Source: Betaproteobacteria bacterium Ga0077526
GTDB taxonomy: Bacteria > Pseudomonadota > Gammaproteobacteria > Burkholderiales > Ga0077523
Direction of reading: 5' to 3'
Assembly: GCA_001464765.1 (NCBI GenBank)
Contig: LNDV01000028.1
Coordinates: forward strand, 186,001-250,000
DNA length: 64,000 nucleotides
Both the position numbers and the translations under genes were made by a program. Position 1 is the stretch's first letter; each line of letters opens with the position of its first letter. This document shows positions 16,454-27,000 of the stretch, in pieces. Under the pieces are notes generated by a model. The model saw only the letters and a list, made by a program, of their open reading frames with translations, searched no databases and had not been told where the DNA came from.

Positions 16454-19400
16454 GCATCGATCTCCGGCTCCTGTTCGATCCCGTCCCGGCATGGTCCCCT
16501 GGCTGGTGCTGGGGCTCGCGCTGGCCGTCACGGTCGGATGGTGGAGCTTCGGAAACTATGACCGAAGCCGCATGGCGTCGCAACGGGAGGCGGAAATCTC
16601 CGGTGAGACGGCCCGGCGGCTGGAAGAGCGGCTCGCCGCCCTGGAACAACTCGCGCGATCGGTGGCCGCCACCGTGGCGCACGGGCGTGAGTTCTCGCAG
16701 AGCCAGTGGCGGGACTACGTGGCTTCCGTGGGTCTGTATGGCAAGGGGGTGGTCGGCGCAGCGGGTGCGGCCTATGCACCGCGACTGGCGCCTGCCGACG
16801 TGGCCGACTATGAACGGAAGCAGCAGCGAGCCCGCCCGGACTTCCGGGTCTGGCCTGCCAGCGATGCCGCGTGGCGATTCCCGCTGCAACTGCTCGCGGT
16901 GGGGCCGGGGAACGATCCCGATCCTGTCCTCGGCTTCGATGCCTATTCGGACCCGCTACGCCGCGACGCGATCGAGCGAGCCGTTGCGCGGCGGGATGTG
17001 GTGATCAGCGAGCCACTCGTTCTGCGCAGCGACAAGACCGCCGATGGGGCCAAGCCGGGCCTGTCCGTGATGTTCGCGGCCCCGGTCACGCGGCCGGGCG
17101 AGCTGGAGCCCTCCGGCGTCGTTCTCATGGCTGTGCGCCTGCCCGTCCTGCTGGACGGCATGGCAGCCAGTGGCGACGCCAAGCCCACCATCGAACTCGC
17201 TGTTCCCGCTGCCGGACGGCCCGATCCGGTCGTGGTGACGACCGGTCCGGTGCCGAATCCCGAGGCGCACGCTCGTTCGTATCCCATCCGTCAGGGGGAC
17301 CGGCTGCTCCAGTTGCGCGTCATCCCCCCGGCGGCGGTAGTGGCGGTAGACCGGCAATGGGCTTCCCTTCTCCTCGGCCTCGCGGTGTGTGTGGGAGTGT
17401 TTGCGCTCGCCTGGCGCTTCGACCAGCGGCGCCGCGAGTCGGCCCTGCGCGTGGCCGAAGCCCTGGACCGCGCAGACAAGCGCTTCCATGCCCTCGCCCA
17501 GTCGGCGCCGTTCCTCGTCTGGACGACCGACCCGGACATCCACGTCACCTTCATCAACGGGGTCTGGGAGAGCCTGACGGGGACCCCGGCGTCCGCGGCC
17601 GCCGGCCCCGGATGGCTGAGTTACGTCGAGCCCGAAGACCACGCCCACATCCTGGAGGTCGTCGAACGGGTCCGGCGGGAACCGGCCCCGTTCTCCTTCC
17701 ACGGTCGACTTCGCAAGGCAGACGGGACCTATCGCTGGATGGCGGTGAATGGCGAGCCCATCTACGACGCCGAAGGCCGCTGTACCGGATTCATGGGCGC
17801 CGGCCTCGACGTCCAGGGGATGCAGGCTGCAACCGAGGAGCGCGAGGCCGCCGCGCGTCTGTTCTCCGAACTGCTCGACGCGGTTCCGATGCCGGTGAGC
17901 GTGAAGGACGAGAACCATCGGTTCGTATTCGCGAACGAAGCGTTGTGCACCTGGATGCAGCGGCCGAAGGAGGAGATCGTCGGTTGCACCGATATCGACT
18001 TGTTCGGCGAGCCCGGGTGGCGGTTGCAGGAACGCGACCGCGAGGCGCTGGCGGCCGATGGTCCGATCCGGTACGACGTGTCGTACTGGCCTTTGCATCT
18101 TGCCGGGGAGATGAACGCTTCGGTGATGAAGTCCGTACTCCGCCGGGAAGGCGGCGGCAGTCTCATCGTCACCTCGATGCTGGACATGACGGAGCAGCAG
18201 CGGCTGGCGGGCGAACTCGAAGGACAGCGGCGTCTGCTGGACTCCGTCCTGAATGCGCTGCCGTTCCCGGTCGCCGCCAAGACCCGGGAACACCGGTTCC
18301 TCATGATCAACGACGCGTGCCTCGCGCTGAACGGCTGGACGCGGGAAGCCGTGGTGGGGCGGTCCGAGTTCGAAGTACGCCCGCCAGAACTCGCGCGGAT
18401 GATGATGGAGCAGGACGATGTTGCCATCGACTCTCCGGATGGCTGGCGAGGCGAGGAAACCTATGTGGACGGTCGCGGCGAATCGCACTGGACCTTCAAG
18501 ACGAAGACGCCCATCGAGCTGGCTTGCGGCGAGCGGGCCGTCGTGGTCGCACAACTCGACCTCACCGAGCGCCGACGGGCGGAACTGGCGCTCGAGCGGG
18601 AACGGGCATTCCTTGATGCCGTTCTCGACGGCATGCCCGCGATGGTCTTCGTCACCGACCGCATGCACCGCAACGTCCGCGTCAATGCCTGGGGCGAACA
18701 CTTTCTCGGTCGAACCCGCCAGGACATCGTCGGCCTTCGCGACGGCGAACTCGGCTACGACCCGCAGCTCGTGGAGCAGAACATCCGCGAGGACGAGGAA
18801 GTGTTCGCGTGCGGGCAGGTGCGGGAGTACGAGGCGGAACTGCGGGACGCGTCGGGCGTGCCGCGCTGGCTCCTGAAGCGGAAGCTTCCCATCACTCTGC
18901 CGTCCGGGGAACAAATGCTGCTCGGGGTGGCCGTGGACATCACGGAGCAGCGCCGCCAGGCAGTGGAACTGGAGGGCTCGCGCCGACGGCTGCAGTTTCT
19001 CAACGAGCTCTCGCGGATCGGCCTGCGCGAAGCCTCGTTTCAGGAGTCCGTCGATTTCGCCGCGCGCTCGATGGCGGCCCTGTTCGCAGGGCTGCGGGTG
19101 ACCTACTCAGAGCTCGACGAGGCTGGGGGCCTGACGGTCATCGGGTCCGCCGGCGGAACGGGTGCGGAGTCGATCGTGGGGCACCACATGGATCTCGGGG
19201 TCCGCGCGCCAGCCTACCTCGCGGCCTTGCGGACGGAAGAAGAGCTGGTCATTCGCGACACTGCGACCGATGTGCTCGATCCGGCCATGCGCGAACTGCT
19301 CTCCAGTTTCGGCGTGCGCGCGGGGATCGATGTCGCAGTTCCCGATGTGCACGGCGGCATGGGTCTGCTCTGCGTGGACAGCGACGTCCCGCGCGACTGG

Positions 19401-22400
19401 ACTGCGCTCGATGTCGCCTGGGCCAGGGACGTCGCGGCGGCGCTCGCCGTGAACCGCGAAGCGCACCGGGCGCGGGCGCTGCGTGACGCCGCCCTGTCCG
19501 AGGCTCAGTCGAGCCGGGCGTTCCTCGACGCGATCATCGACGCTCTGCCGCAACCTCTGTTCGTCAAGGACCGCGCCCACCGTCTCGTGCTGGTGAACCA
19601 GGCGCTGTGCGACTGGTGGAGCCTGCCGCGCGAAGGCTTGGTCGGTCGAACCGATGCAGACCTGATGCCGGCATACCTCGCTCGCGAAGCGTTTGCCGAG
19701 GACGACGAGGTGTTCGAGCGAGGCTCGACGCTGGTGCGAGATTCCAGGGCCCGGACGAGCAGCGGTCCCAGCGTGTGGGTGACCACGCGCAAGGCCGCGC
19801 TCCGCGTGGCAGGCGGCGGCGAGTTCCTGGTGGGCACGCTGAGTCCCATCGACGCGCTCAAGTCGGCGCAGGAGCGGGCGGAGGCGGGCGAGCGATTTCT
19901 CGAGGCGCTGCTGGACGCGATTCCGCAGCCCGTGTTCGTCAAGGATCGGGATCACCGCTGGGTGCGCGTGAACGCGGCCTTCGCGGCGGTGATGGGGTTG
20001 CCGAAGGAGCAACTGATCGGGCGAACGGACGCCGACGTGCTGGGGACGGCGATGGGGCGCATGGCGCTTGAAGAGGACGAAGCCGCGTTCGCCTCATCCG
20101 GGCCGCTCCGGCGGGAGATTCAATCCCGAACCTCGCAGGGGGCCGGCAACTGGGTGCTCTCGACCAAGGTGGCCGTCCGGCTCAGCGACCGCGAGCAGTT
20201 CCTCGTCGGCGTGGTCTCGGACATCCACGAGCTCAAGATGGCCCAGCAGGCGGCGGAACAGAACGAACGCTTCGTGCGCCAGATCGTCGACGCGATGCCG
20301 GTACCCATGGTGGTGAAGGACCAGCAGGGCCAATGGCTGCTCGTGAACGATGCGTACGTCAGCATGACCGGCTGGGGTCGGGAGCGTCTGCTCGGCCGCA
20401 CGGACCGAGAGATCATGGGGGAGACGCGCGGCGCACTGTACGAATCCAACGACCGCGAGGTTCTCGCAGGACGCAAGTGCGATCTCGAGGAAGAACGGTT
20501 CGTGACCGACGACGGACGGGAGCGGTGGTTCCTCAAGTCCCGCGAAGCGATCACCGGCGCGGGCGGCCGTCGCCTGATCGTCGTGTCAGGGGTGGACATC
20601 ACCGAACGCCGCCGGGCCGAACTGGAAGTGGCGCGCAGCCGCCTGTTCCTCGACGCGATTCTCAATGCCATTCCCAACTATGTGTACGTGAAGGACACCG
20701 ACAGCCGCTGGCTGCTGGTAAACGATGCCTGCGCCCAATGGCTGGGCCGGCCCAAGGACGCGGTCATCGGTCTGCGGGATGGCGACCTGCTGCCTGAGGC
20801 GACCGCCGAGGTCACTGCGCAGGAAGATGCCGAGGTTCTTCGGACAGGGGGAGATCTGATCCTCGAGTCGCAGATGACCGGCCCGAACGGACGCGCCCAG
20901 TGGTTCCTCAAGACGAAGACTCTGGTCGCGGACTCTGACGGCAGCCGTTTCGTCGTCGGCGTGAGCACGGACATCACCGAGCGGAAGCGCTCCGAGATTC
21001 GGGCGCTCGCGACGAGCCGTCGGCTCGCTCTGCTCAACGAGATGTCGTCGGCTCTCGTGGCGGGCGAGTCGTACCCGCACATCCTGGCGGGCGCGCTCCA
21101 GGCGCTCGGCCGGCTCCTTCCGGGGTGCACCGTGGCGTGCTGGACCCTGGACGAAGAGGGCACGTTGCACGCGGAGAACGATGCGGTCCGGACGGACCAC
21201 CTGCTGCCGCGCGTCCCGCTGCCTTCTGCACTGACGGCGTTCCGGTCGGGCGAAAGGCTGGTCGTCGAGGATGCCGCGACGCTTCCTGACAATGCGGAAG
21301 TCGGTTTGCTCCTTCGAGCCCTGAATGCGCAGAGTGTGGCCGTGCTGCCGGTTCGGCAGAACCAGCAGGTGCGGGCTGTGTTGTCGGTGTCGAGCGGATC
21401 CGCGCGCCGCTGGCGGGCGGAGGAGATCGACACGGTGGCGGATGTCGCCGGCGCCCTGGCGAGCGCGCTCAGCGCGTTCGAGAGCCGACTCGAAAGGGAA
21501 GCGGCGGAGCGGGCGCTGCGGGAGTCCAAGCTGTTCCTCGACGCGCTGCTCAACGCGCTGCCGCAGGGCGTGTACGTCAAGGACGAGGCGGGCCGCTGGA
21601 TCGTCGCGAACGAGGCCTTCTGCCGTATCGCTGTGCGCCCGATGAACGAAGTGATTGGCCGATCCACAGAGGAGCTTTACGCACCCGAGGCGGCTCGCAT
21701 GCTCAGGGAGCAGGACCGGGCCGCGTTTTCGTCGGGTTCGGCCATCGCGGTGGTGCAGGAAGCCTCCGATCCTCGCAGCCCCTTCCGCTGGCAGTTGAAG
21801 TCGAAGGCACCGGTCGTCATGCCGGACGGCAGCCGGTACCTGGTCTGCACGGCTGTGGACATTACCGATTTCAAGCTCGCCCAGATCGAGACGGAGCGGG
21901 TGCGCGGGTTCCTGCAAGCGGTACTCGATGCCACGCCGGTGCCGATTTTCGTGAAGGACAGCGAGCGCCGCATGGTGATCGTCAACGCGGCGGCGGCCGC
22001 GCTGCTCCAGCGGCCGCGTGAAGCACTCATCGGCTTGACGGACTTCGACATCCACGACCGCGACTACGCACTCCGGGTGCAGCGCGAGGACGACCGGCTT
22101 CTCGAATCCGGGCGGCCCGAGGTGGAAGAGATTCTCGTGCCCTTGCGAGCGGCCGGGCCGACCTGGGTCCTGAAGCACAAGGCCGCGATCACGCTGCCGA
22201 GCGGTGAGCGCTACCTCATCGCGGTGATCCTCGACATCACGGACCGCCGCCGCGCGGAACAGGAGATCCGCGATGGACGGACCCGACTCGAGGTGCAGAA
22301 CAGCATCGCAGTCTCCGTGACCCGCGGAGCCAACCTCGACGAGACGATCGACGAAGCGACGCAGGCGATTTCCCGGGTCATGCCGGGACTCGTCGTTTCC

Positions 22401-24026
22401 TACTGGGACTGGGATGGCGGACCGTCGATGCACCTGCGTGCGCTGGCGGGCGAAGGTGAACGGCAGGACTTCGAGCCGACCGCCCTCGACATGGACGCCG
22501 TGTCCGGGTATTCCGGCTCCCTTCGGGAAGGTCGGCCCAGCGAAGTGAGCGACGTGACCATCGACGACAGGCTGAACGGTCATCGCGCCGTCGCTCTCAA
22601 ACTGGGGATGCGGTCATTCCTCGATGCGCCCGTGCGGGCCCCGAAGCTCGGTCATATGTGGGGTGTGCTCTCCGTTTCCGCATCGGACGCCAGAGAGTGG
22701 ACCGACCACGAGCGGCGCCTGCTCACCGAGGCCGCGGAAGTCCTGGCGCTCGCGCACCTCAACGCCACCGTGGTCCGGGAACGCGATCGCGTGGAGCGGG
22801 AACTGCGTGCGAGCGAGGACACGCTGCTCGCGACGGTCTGGGCTTCCGATTTGGGACTGTGGACCTGGGATCTGCAGACCTCCGTCGTGCGCTATTCCGA
22901 CGAGTACAAGGCGCAGCTCGGCTATCGCCCGGAGGAGTACGCCGACGACTTCGAGTCCTGGCGAAGCCATGTGCATCCGGACGACCTCGAGCGGTCGCTG
23001 GCGGTCGTGCAGCAATCCATCGACTCGGGTGAAGTCCGCATGGAGATGGAGTTCCGGCTGCGCCATCGCGATGGCAGCTGGCGCAACATCCTGTCGCGGG
23101 CGCAGGTGCGTCGCGACGCGCAGGGAAGGCCCGTCGCCATGGTGGGTGGTCACCTGGACGTGACGGAGTTCCGCCGGGCGCAGGAAGCGCTGCGCGAGCA
23201 CGGGGAGACGCTGGAGCAGCTCGTGTCCGCCCGGACCCGCGAGCTCCAGGCGGCGAAGGAGCAGGCGGAAGCCGCGAATCAGGCGAAGTCGGAGTTTCTC
23301 GCGAACATGTCGCACGAACTGCGCACGCCCATGCACGCGATTCTGTCGTTCTCGCGGCTCGGCAGCGACAAGCTGGCCGGCCAGGAGCCCTCGCTGCCGA
23401 AGATCGGCCTGTACCTCGAGCGCATCCGCCAGAGCGGCGATCGGCTGCTCGCCCTGCTCAACGATCTGCTGGACCTGTCGAAGCTCGAAGCCGGAAAGAT
23501 GGTCTACGACTTCGGGGCCCATCTGCTGCATCCGATCGTCGATGCCGTCGTCCAGGAGCAGGCGGCGCTTGCCCGCGAGAAGGGCGTGATCGTCGCGGTC
23601 GAGCCGGACGGGTCGCTGATCGCGTGGTGCGACACGGCCCGGGTGCTGCAGGTCGTTCGCAACCTCCTCTCGAACGCGGTGAAGTTCACGCCGGCTGGCG
23701 GCCAGGTCCGGCTGACCCTGTCCGAAGCGGTCCTGCCCGACGGCACTCAGGGTGCCCGTCTTGATGTGGTCGATGAGGGCATCGGCATTCCAGCCGACGA
23801 ACTCGAAGCGGTGTTCGACAAGTTCGTGCAGAGCAGCAAGACCAAGAGCGGGGCGGGCGGGACCGGACTCGGCCTTGCGATCTGCCGGGAGATCGTGCTG
23901 CAGCATGGCGGTCTGCTCTGGGCGGAGAACAATCCGGGTAGCGGGGCGCGCTTCACCATGCTGCTGCCCCGGATGCCGAAAGGGGTGGAGAGCGACGATT
24001 CCGGGCCGATAAGGGACGTGGCATGA
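16452..24026 (+). CDS. Giant CHASE-PAS(11)-GAF(3) sensor histidine kinase 3
   Basis: 2524 residues from ATG 16452 (ATG 16491 is an alternative; neither has a good ribosome binding site). Order: TM1 about 14-33; CHASE about 45-275 with LGFDAYSDPLRRDAIERA near 161; TM2 about 301-323; PAS about 340-456, 463-580, 590-706 and 713-833; GAF about 843-1006; PAS about 1017-1136, 1146-1260, 1270-1386 and 1393-1513; GAF about 1520-1680; PAS about 1690-1810 and 1817-1933; GAF about 1943-2110; PAS_3-type about 2117-2246; HisKA with His2288 in MSHELRTPMHAILSF; HATPase with NLLSNAVKFT, DEGIGIP, FDKFVQ and GGTGLGLAI. Typical sensor kinases are 400-1000 residues, so this is exceptional. The repeating block is PAS-PAS-GAF, suggesting stepwise tandem duplication. 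No receiver or Hpt. Kinase 4 starts 25 bases after the stop. Confidence 0.92.
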   Translation: MHRSPAPVRSRPGMVPWLVLGLALAVTVGWWSFGNYDRSRMASQREAEISGETARRLEERLAALEQLARSVAATVAHGREFSQSQWRDYVASVGLYGKGVVGAAGAAYAPRLAPADVADYERKQQRARPDFRVWPASDAAWRFPLQLLAVGPGNDPDPVLGFDAYSDPLRRDAIERAVARRDVVISEPLVLRSDKTADGAKPGLSVMFAAPVTRPGELEPSGVVLMAVRLPVLLDGMAASGDAKPTIELAVPAAGRPDPVVVTTGPVPNPEAHARSYPIRQGDRLLQLRVIPPAAVVAVDRQWASLLLGLAVCVGVFALAWRFDQRRRESALRVAEALDRADKRFHALAQSAPFLVWTTDPDIHVTFINGVWESLTGTPASAAAGPGWLSYVEPEDHAHILEVVERVRREPAPFSFHGRLRKADGTYRWMAVNGEPIYDAEGRCTGFMGAGLDVQGMQAATEEREAAARLFSELLDAVPMPVSVKDENHRFVFANEALCTWMQRPKEEIVGCTDIDLFGEPGWRLQERDREALAADGPIRYDVSYWPLHLAGEMNASVMKSVLRREGGGSLIVTSMLDMTEQQRLAGELEGQRRLLDSVLNALPFPVAAKTREHRFLMINDACLALNGWTREAVVGRSEFEVRPPELARMMMEQDDVAIDSPDGWRGEETYVDGRGESHWTFKTKTPIELACGERAVVVAQLDLTERRRAELALERERAFLDAVLDGMPAMVFVTDRMHRNVRVNAWGEHFLGRTRQDIVGLRDGELGYDPQLVEQNIREDEEVFACGQVREYEAELRDASGVPRWLLKRKLPITLPSGEQMLLGVAVDITEQRRQAVELEGSRRRLQFLNELSRIGLREASFQESVDFAARSMAALFAGLRVTYSELDEAGGLTVIGSAGGTGAESIVGHHMDLGVRAPAYLAALRTEEELVIRDTATDVLDPAMRELLSSFGVRAGIDVAVPDVHGGMGLLCVDSDVPRDWTALDVAWARDVAAALAVNREAHRARALRDAALSEAQSSRAFLDAIIDALPQPLFVKDRAHRLVLVNQALCDWWSLPREGLVGRTDADLMPAYLAREAFAEDDEVFERGSTLVRDSRARTSSGPSVWVTTRKAALRVAGGGEFLVGTLSPIDALKSAQERAEAGERFLEALLDAIPQPVFVKDRDHRWVRVNAAFAAVMGLPKEQLIGRTDADVLGTAMGRMALEEDEAAFASSGPLRREIQSRTSQGAGNWVLSTKVAVRLSDREQFLVGVVSDIHELKMAQQAAEQNERFVRQIVDAMPVPMVVKDQQGQWLLVNDAYVSMTGWGRERLLGRTDREIMGETRGALYESNDREVLAGRKCDLEEERFVTDDGRERWFLKSREAITGAGGRRLIVVSGVDITERRRAELEVARSRLFLDAILNAIPNYVYVKDTDSRWLLVNDACAQWLGRPKDAVIGLRDGDLLPEATAEVTAQEDAEVLRTGGDLILESQMTGPNGRAQWFLKTKTLVADSDGSRFVVGVSTDITERKRSEIRALATSRRLALLNEMSSALVAGESYPHILAGALQALGRLLPGCTVACWTLDEEGTLHAENDAVRTDHLLPRVPLPSALTAFRSGERLVVEDAATLPDNAEVGLLLRALNAQSVAVLPVRQNQQVRAVLSVSSGSARRWRAEEIDTVADVAGALASALSAFESRLEREAAERALRESKLFLDALLNALPQGVYVKDEAGRWIVANEAFCRIAVRPMNEVIGRSTEELYAPEAARMLREQDRAAFSSGSAIAVVQEASDPRSPFRWQLKSKAPVVMPDGSRYLVCTAVDITDFKLAQIETERVRGFLQAVLDATPVPIFVKDSERRMVIVNAAAAALLQRPREALIGLTDFDIHDRDYALRVQREDDRLLESGRPEVEEILVPLRAAGPTWVLKHKAAITLPSGERYLIAVILDITDRRRAEQEIRDGRTRLEVQNSIAVSVTRGANLDETIDEATQAISRVMPGLVVSYWDWDGGPSMHLRALAGEGERQDFEPTALDMDAVSGYSGSLREGRPSEVSDVTIDDRLNGHRAVALKLGMRSFLDAPVRAPKLGHMWGVLSVSASDAREWTDHERRLLTEAAEVLALAHLNATVVRERDRVERELRASEDTLLATVWASDLGLWTWDLQTSVVRYSDEYKAQLGYRPEEYADDFESWRSHVHPDDLERSLAVVQQSIDSGEVRMEMEFRLRHRDGSWRNILSRAQVRRDAQGRPVAMVGGHLDVTEFRRAQEALREHGETLEQLVSARTRELQAAKEQAEAANQAKSEFLANMSHELRTPMHAILSFSRLGSDKLAGQEPSLPKIGLYLERIRQSGDRLLALLNDLLDLSKLEAGKMVYDFGAHLLHPIVDAVVQEQAALAREKGVIVAVEPDGSLIAWCDTARVLQVVRNLLSNAVKFTPAGGQVRLTLSEAVLPDGTQGARLDVVDEGIGIPADELEAVFDKFVQSSKTKSGAGGTGLGLAICREIVLQHGGLLWAENNPGSGARFTMLLPRMPKGVESDDSGPIRDVA

Positions 24027-24051
24027 ACATCCCTCGACCCACTCTGTTCCC

Positions 24052-27000
24052 ATGACGCGAACGTCGGCATCCCGCGCGGAACGGACTTCCTTCGCCCCCT
24101 GGCTGGCCCTTGTCTTCGGGCTTATGGCGACCCTCATCTGGGCAGGGTTCGCGCAACTCGATCGCCGGCATGTGGAGGAAGCGCGGATCCGCAGCGCCGC
24201 CGCCAGCCTGGCGTTCGAGATCTCCGAGCGCCTGAGCGCCTACGAACAGGCGCTTCGGGGCAGCGCGGCGATGATGGGCATGCTGGGTGCGGCCGATCTC
24301 GAGTCCTGGCGCCGGTTCGTGCTGGCCCTCGAACTGGACAAGACCTACTCGGGCCTGCTGGGGATCGGTTTCCATCGGCGCGTGACGCCGGACAGGCTGC
24401 CGGCCGTGATCGCGGAAGGCCGCGCGGCCGACCCGGCGTTCGACGTGAAGCCGCCGGGCGTCCGGGACGTCTACTTTCCCATGGTCACGTATGTGCCCGA
24501 CAGATCGTTTCGCAAGGTCATGGGGTTCGATGCGTGGGCAGTGCCGGAACGTCGCGAGGCGATGGATCGAGCGCTCGCTCTGGGCGACATCGCCTATACC
24601 GGCGCGTTGAGTCTCGTGCCGGACGCGGGCAAGGATTCCGTCGTCGGTTTCACCATGTATGCGCCCGTGCGGCGGGTGTCGAGCATCGACGGCAGCGAGG
24701 CCGAATCGCTCGAAGGCTTCGTCGTCAGTCCGTTCCGCGTGCCGCAACTGATCGAAGGCACGATCGGCAAACGGGACGGGCTCCGCATTCAGCTTTTCAT
24801 GCGCGGCGCCAAGGGCGAAGTGCTCGCCTACGATTCCGCCTCGGACGCGGCCCGTCCGGCGGATGACGCGGTGGTCGAGGCACCAATCAGTCGCGGCGGG
24901 CAGCGCTGGCGCCTCAAGGTGATGGGACTCGGCGCGGCCGGCGCGCCGGGCGGCGGTCTCCCGATCTGGGAATTCGTGATCGGCGCGTTCCTGTCCGTCC
25001 TGGCCTTCGCCGTGGTCTACCGCTTCGACGCGCAGCGCCGCGCCGCCCGGGCCCAGAGCGAGGAGGAGGCGTCCCGATTCCTGCAGGCCATCCTGGATGC
25101 CATCCCGAACCCGATTTCGGTCAAGGATTCTTCCAGCCGGCTGGTAGCGATCAACCGCGCGTACTGTGCTTCGGTCGGACGCGACCGCGAGCAACTGGTG
25201 GGCCGCACCCGCGTGCAAGCCCTCGGCGTGGACCCGAATGCGCCGGACGAGACGCAGGATCGGCGCGTGGTGCTGGAAGGCGAGCCGCGCGTATTCGAGC
25301 GGCGGGATGGCGCAGGCGGTCCGCGCGATCGCTGGTATCTCGACAGCAAGACGCCGCTGCTGCTCCATGACGGCGAGGCGTATCTGGTGAGCGTGTCCAC
25401 GGACATCACACGGCAGCACCAGGCCGAAGAGACGGCGGAGAACCAGCGCCGGTTCCTCGATGCCGTGTTCGATGCTCTTCCCGCGCCCGTCTTCGTGAAA
25501 GGCGCCGACCGGCGCTGGCTGATGGTCAATCGTGCGGCGGCGGGTGTGCTGAACAGCGAAGTCGCGGACCTCATCGGTAAGCGGGACAGCGATCTCTACG
25601 ATGCGGAGACCGCGCTGCGGCACGAGGCCGAGGACGATGCGGTGATGGCCGGCGCCGATTTTCCGCCCGCGGAGAAGCGCATCGTCCTCAAGGACGGCAC
25701 CGAGCGCTGGACCCTCAAGGGCAAGCATTCCGTTACCCTGCCCGACGGATCGCGCGGGATCGTCGTGTGGAACACCGATATCTCGGACCGCAAGCGCGCC
25801 GAGGCGGCCATCGTCGCGTCCCGCGAACGTCTGAGCCTGCAGCACCATCTCTCGCAGCGACTGATCGCCGGCGAGTCCCGCGAGGCACTCATCCGTCTGG
25901 CGGTGTCGCGGCTTCCGATTCTCGTGCCCGGCAGCAGCGCTGCGTTCGTCGCCATCGACGGCGCGACCAGCGCCGCGCAAAGTCATGGCTCGGGCCCGCT
26001 CGCCGATACGGTCGTGAAGCTCCACGGCACTGCTGTGGCGGCGGATCCGGCCTATGCGAAGTTTCTCGACCGGGTGAGGAGCATCGTGGTCGCTGACACC
26101 GCGGCGGACGAGCGATTCCGGGATGTGCTGCCTCTCTGCCGCAACGCGGGCCTGGGATCCTGGGTCGATTCCGGGGTGCTCATGGGCCCGACGGTGGTCG
26201 GCCGTCTCTCGCTCACGCTGCCGGTCGCGCACGAGTGGACCGAGGACGAGATCGCGATCGTGGAGGAGACGGCGGGCGCGCTCACCGTGGCCTTCAACTA
26301 TCTCGAGTCCCTGCTGGAGCGGGAGCGCGCGGAACATGACTCGCGCGAACGCAAGCTCGCCTTCGAGGCGGCCGTGTGGGCGTCGGACCTCGGGGTGTGG
26401 CATTGGGACGTGCCCCGGAACGCCGTCAGCTGGTCGGAAACGATGAAGGCGCAGCTGGGCTATCGGGACGACGAGCTCGAAGGAACCTGGGAAGACTGGC
26501 ACTCGCGGGTGCATCCCGATGACCTAGAGCGGGTCCTGGCCATCCTTCAGACGGCCCTGGAATCCGAGACCGACCGGTACGAGGCCGAGTTCCGGCTGCG
26601 CCATCGCGACGGCCACTGGCGACATATCCTGTCGCGAGCCAACATCGAGCGTGATGCTGCCGGCGTGCCTCTGCGTCTGATCGGCGGCCATCTGGATGTG
26701 ACGGAGTATCGGGAAGCGCAGGAACAATTGCGCCAGCACCGGGACCAGCTGGAATCCGTGGTGGCTGCCCGGACGGCCGAACTGCTTGCCGCGAAGAATG
26801 CCGCGGAGGCCGCGAACACGGCGAAGTCCGAGTTCCTCGCGAACATGTCGCATGAGTTGCGCACCCCCATGCATGCGATCCTGTCCTTTGCCCGTCTGGG
26901 GCTGGAGAAGGCGCGCACCACGGAGTTTCCGACTGATAAGCTTTCACACTACATGGGGCGCATCGAAACCAGCGGCGTGCGGCTGCTGCGCCTGCTGAAC

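Noticed and set aside
12100..22250. Regularly spaced similar DNA blocks of about 370 bases, considered as a CRISPR-like or satellite repeat
   Set aside because: They are PAS-domain coding repeats with diverged third positions, not short identical repeats with unique spacers.
20586..22583. 665-codon minus-strand open frame opposite kinase 3
   Set aside because: Antisense shadow of PAS/GAF repeats, no start signals.
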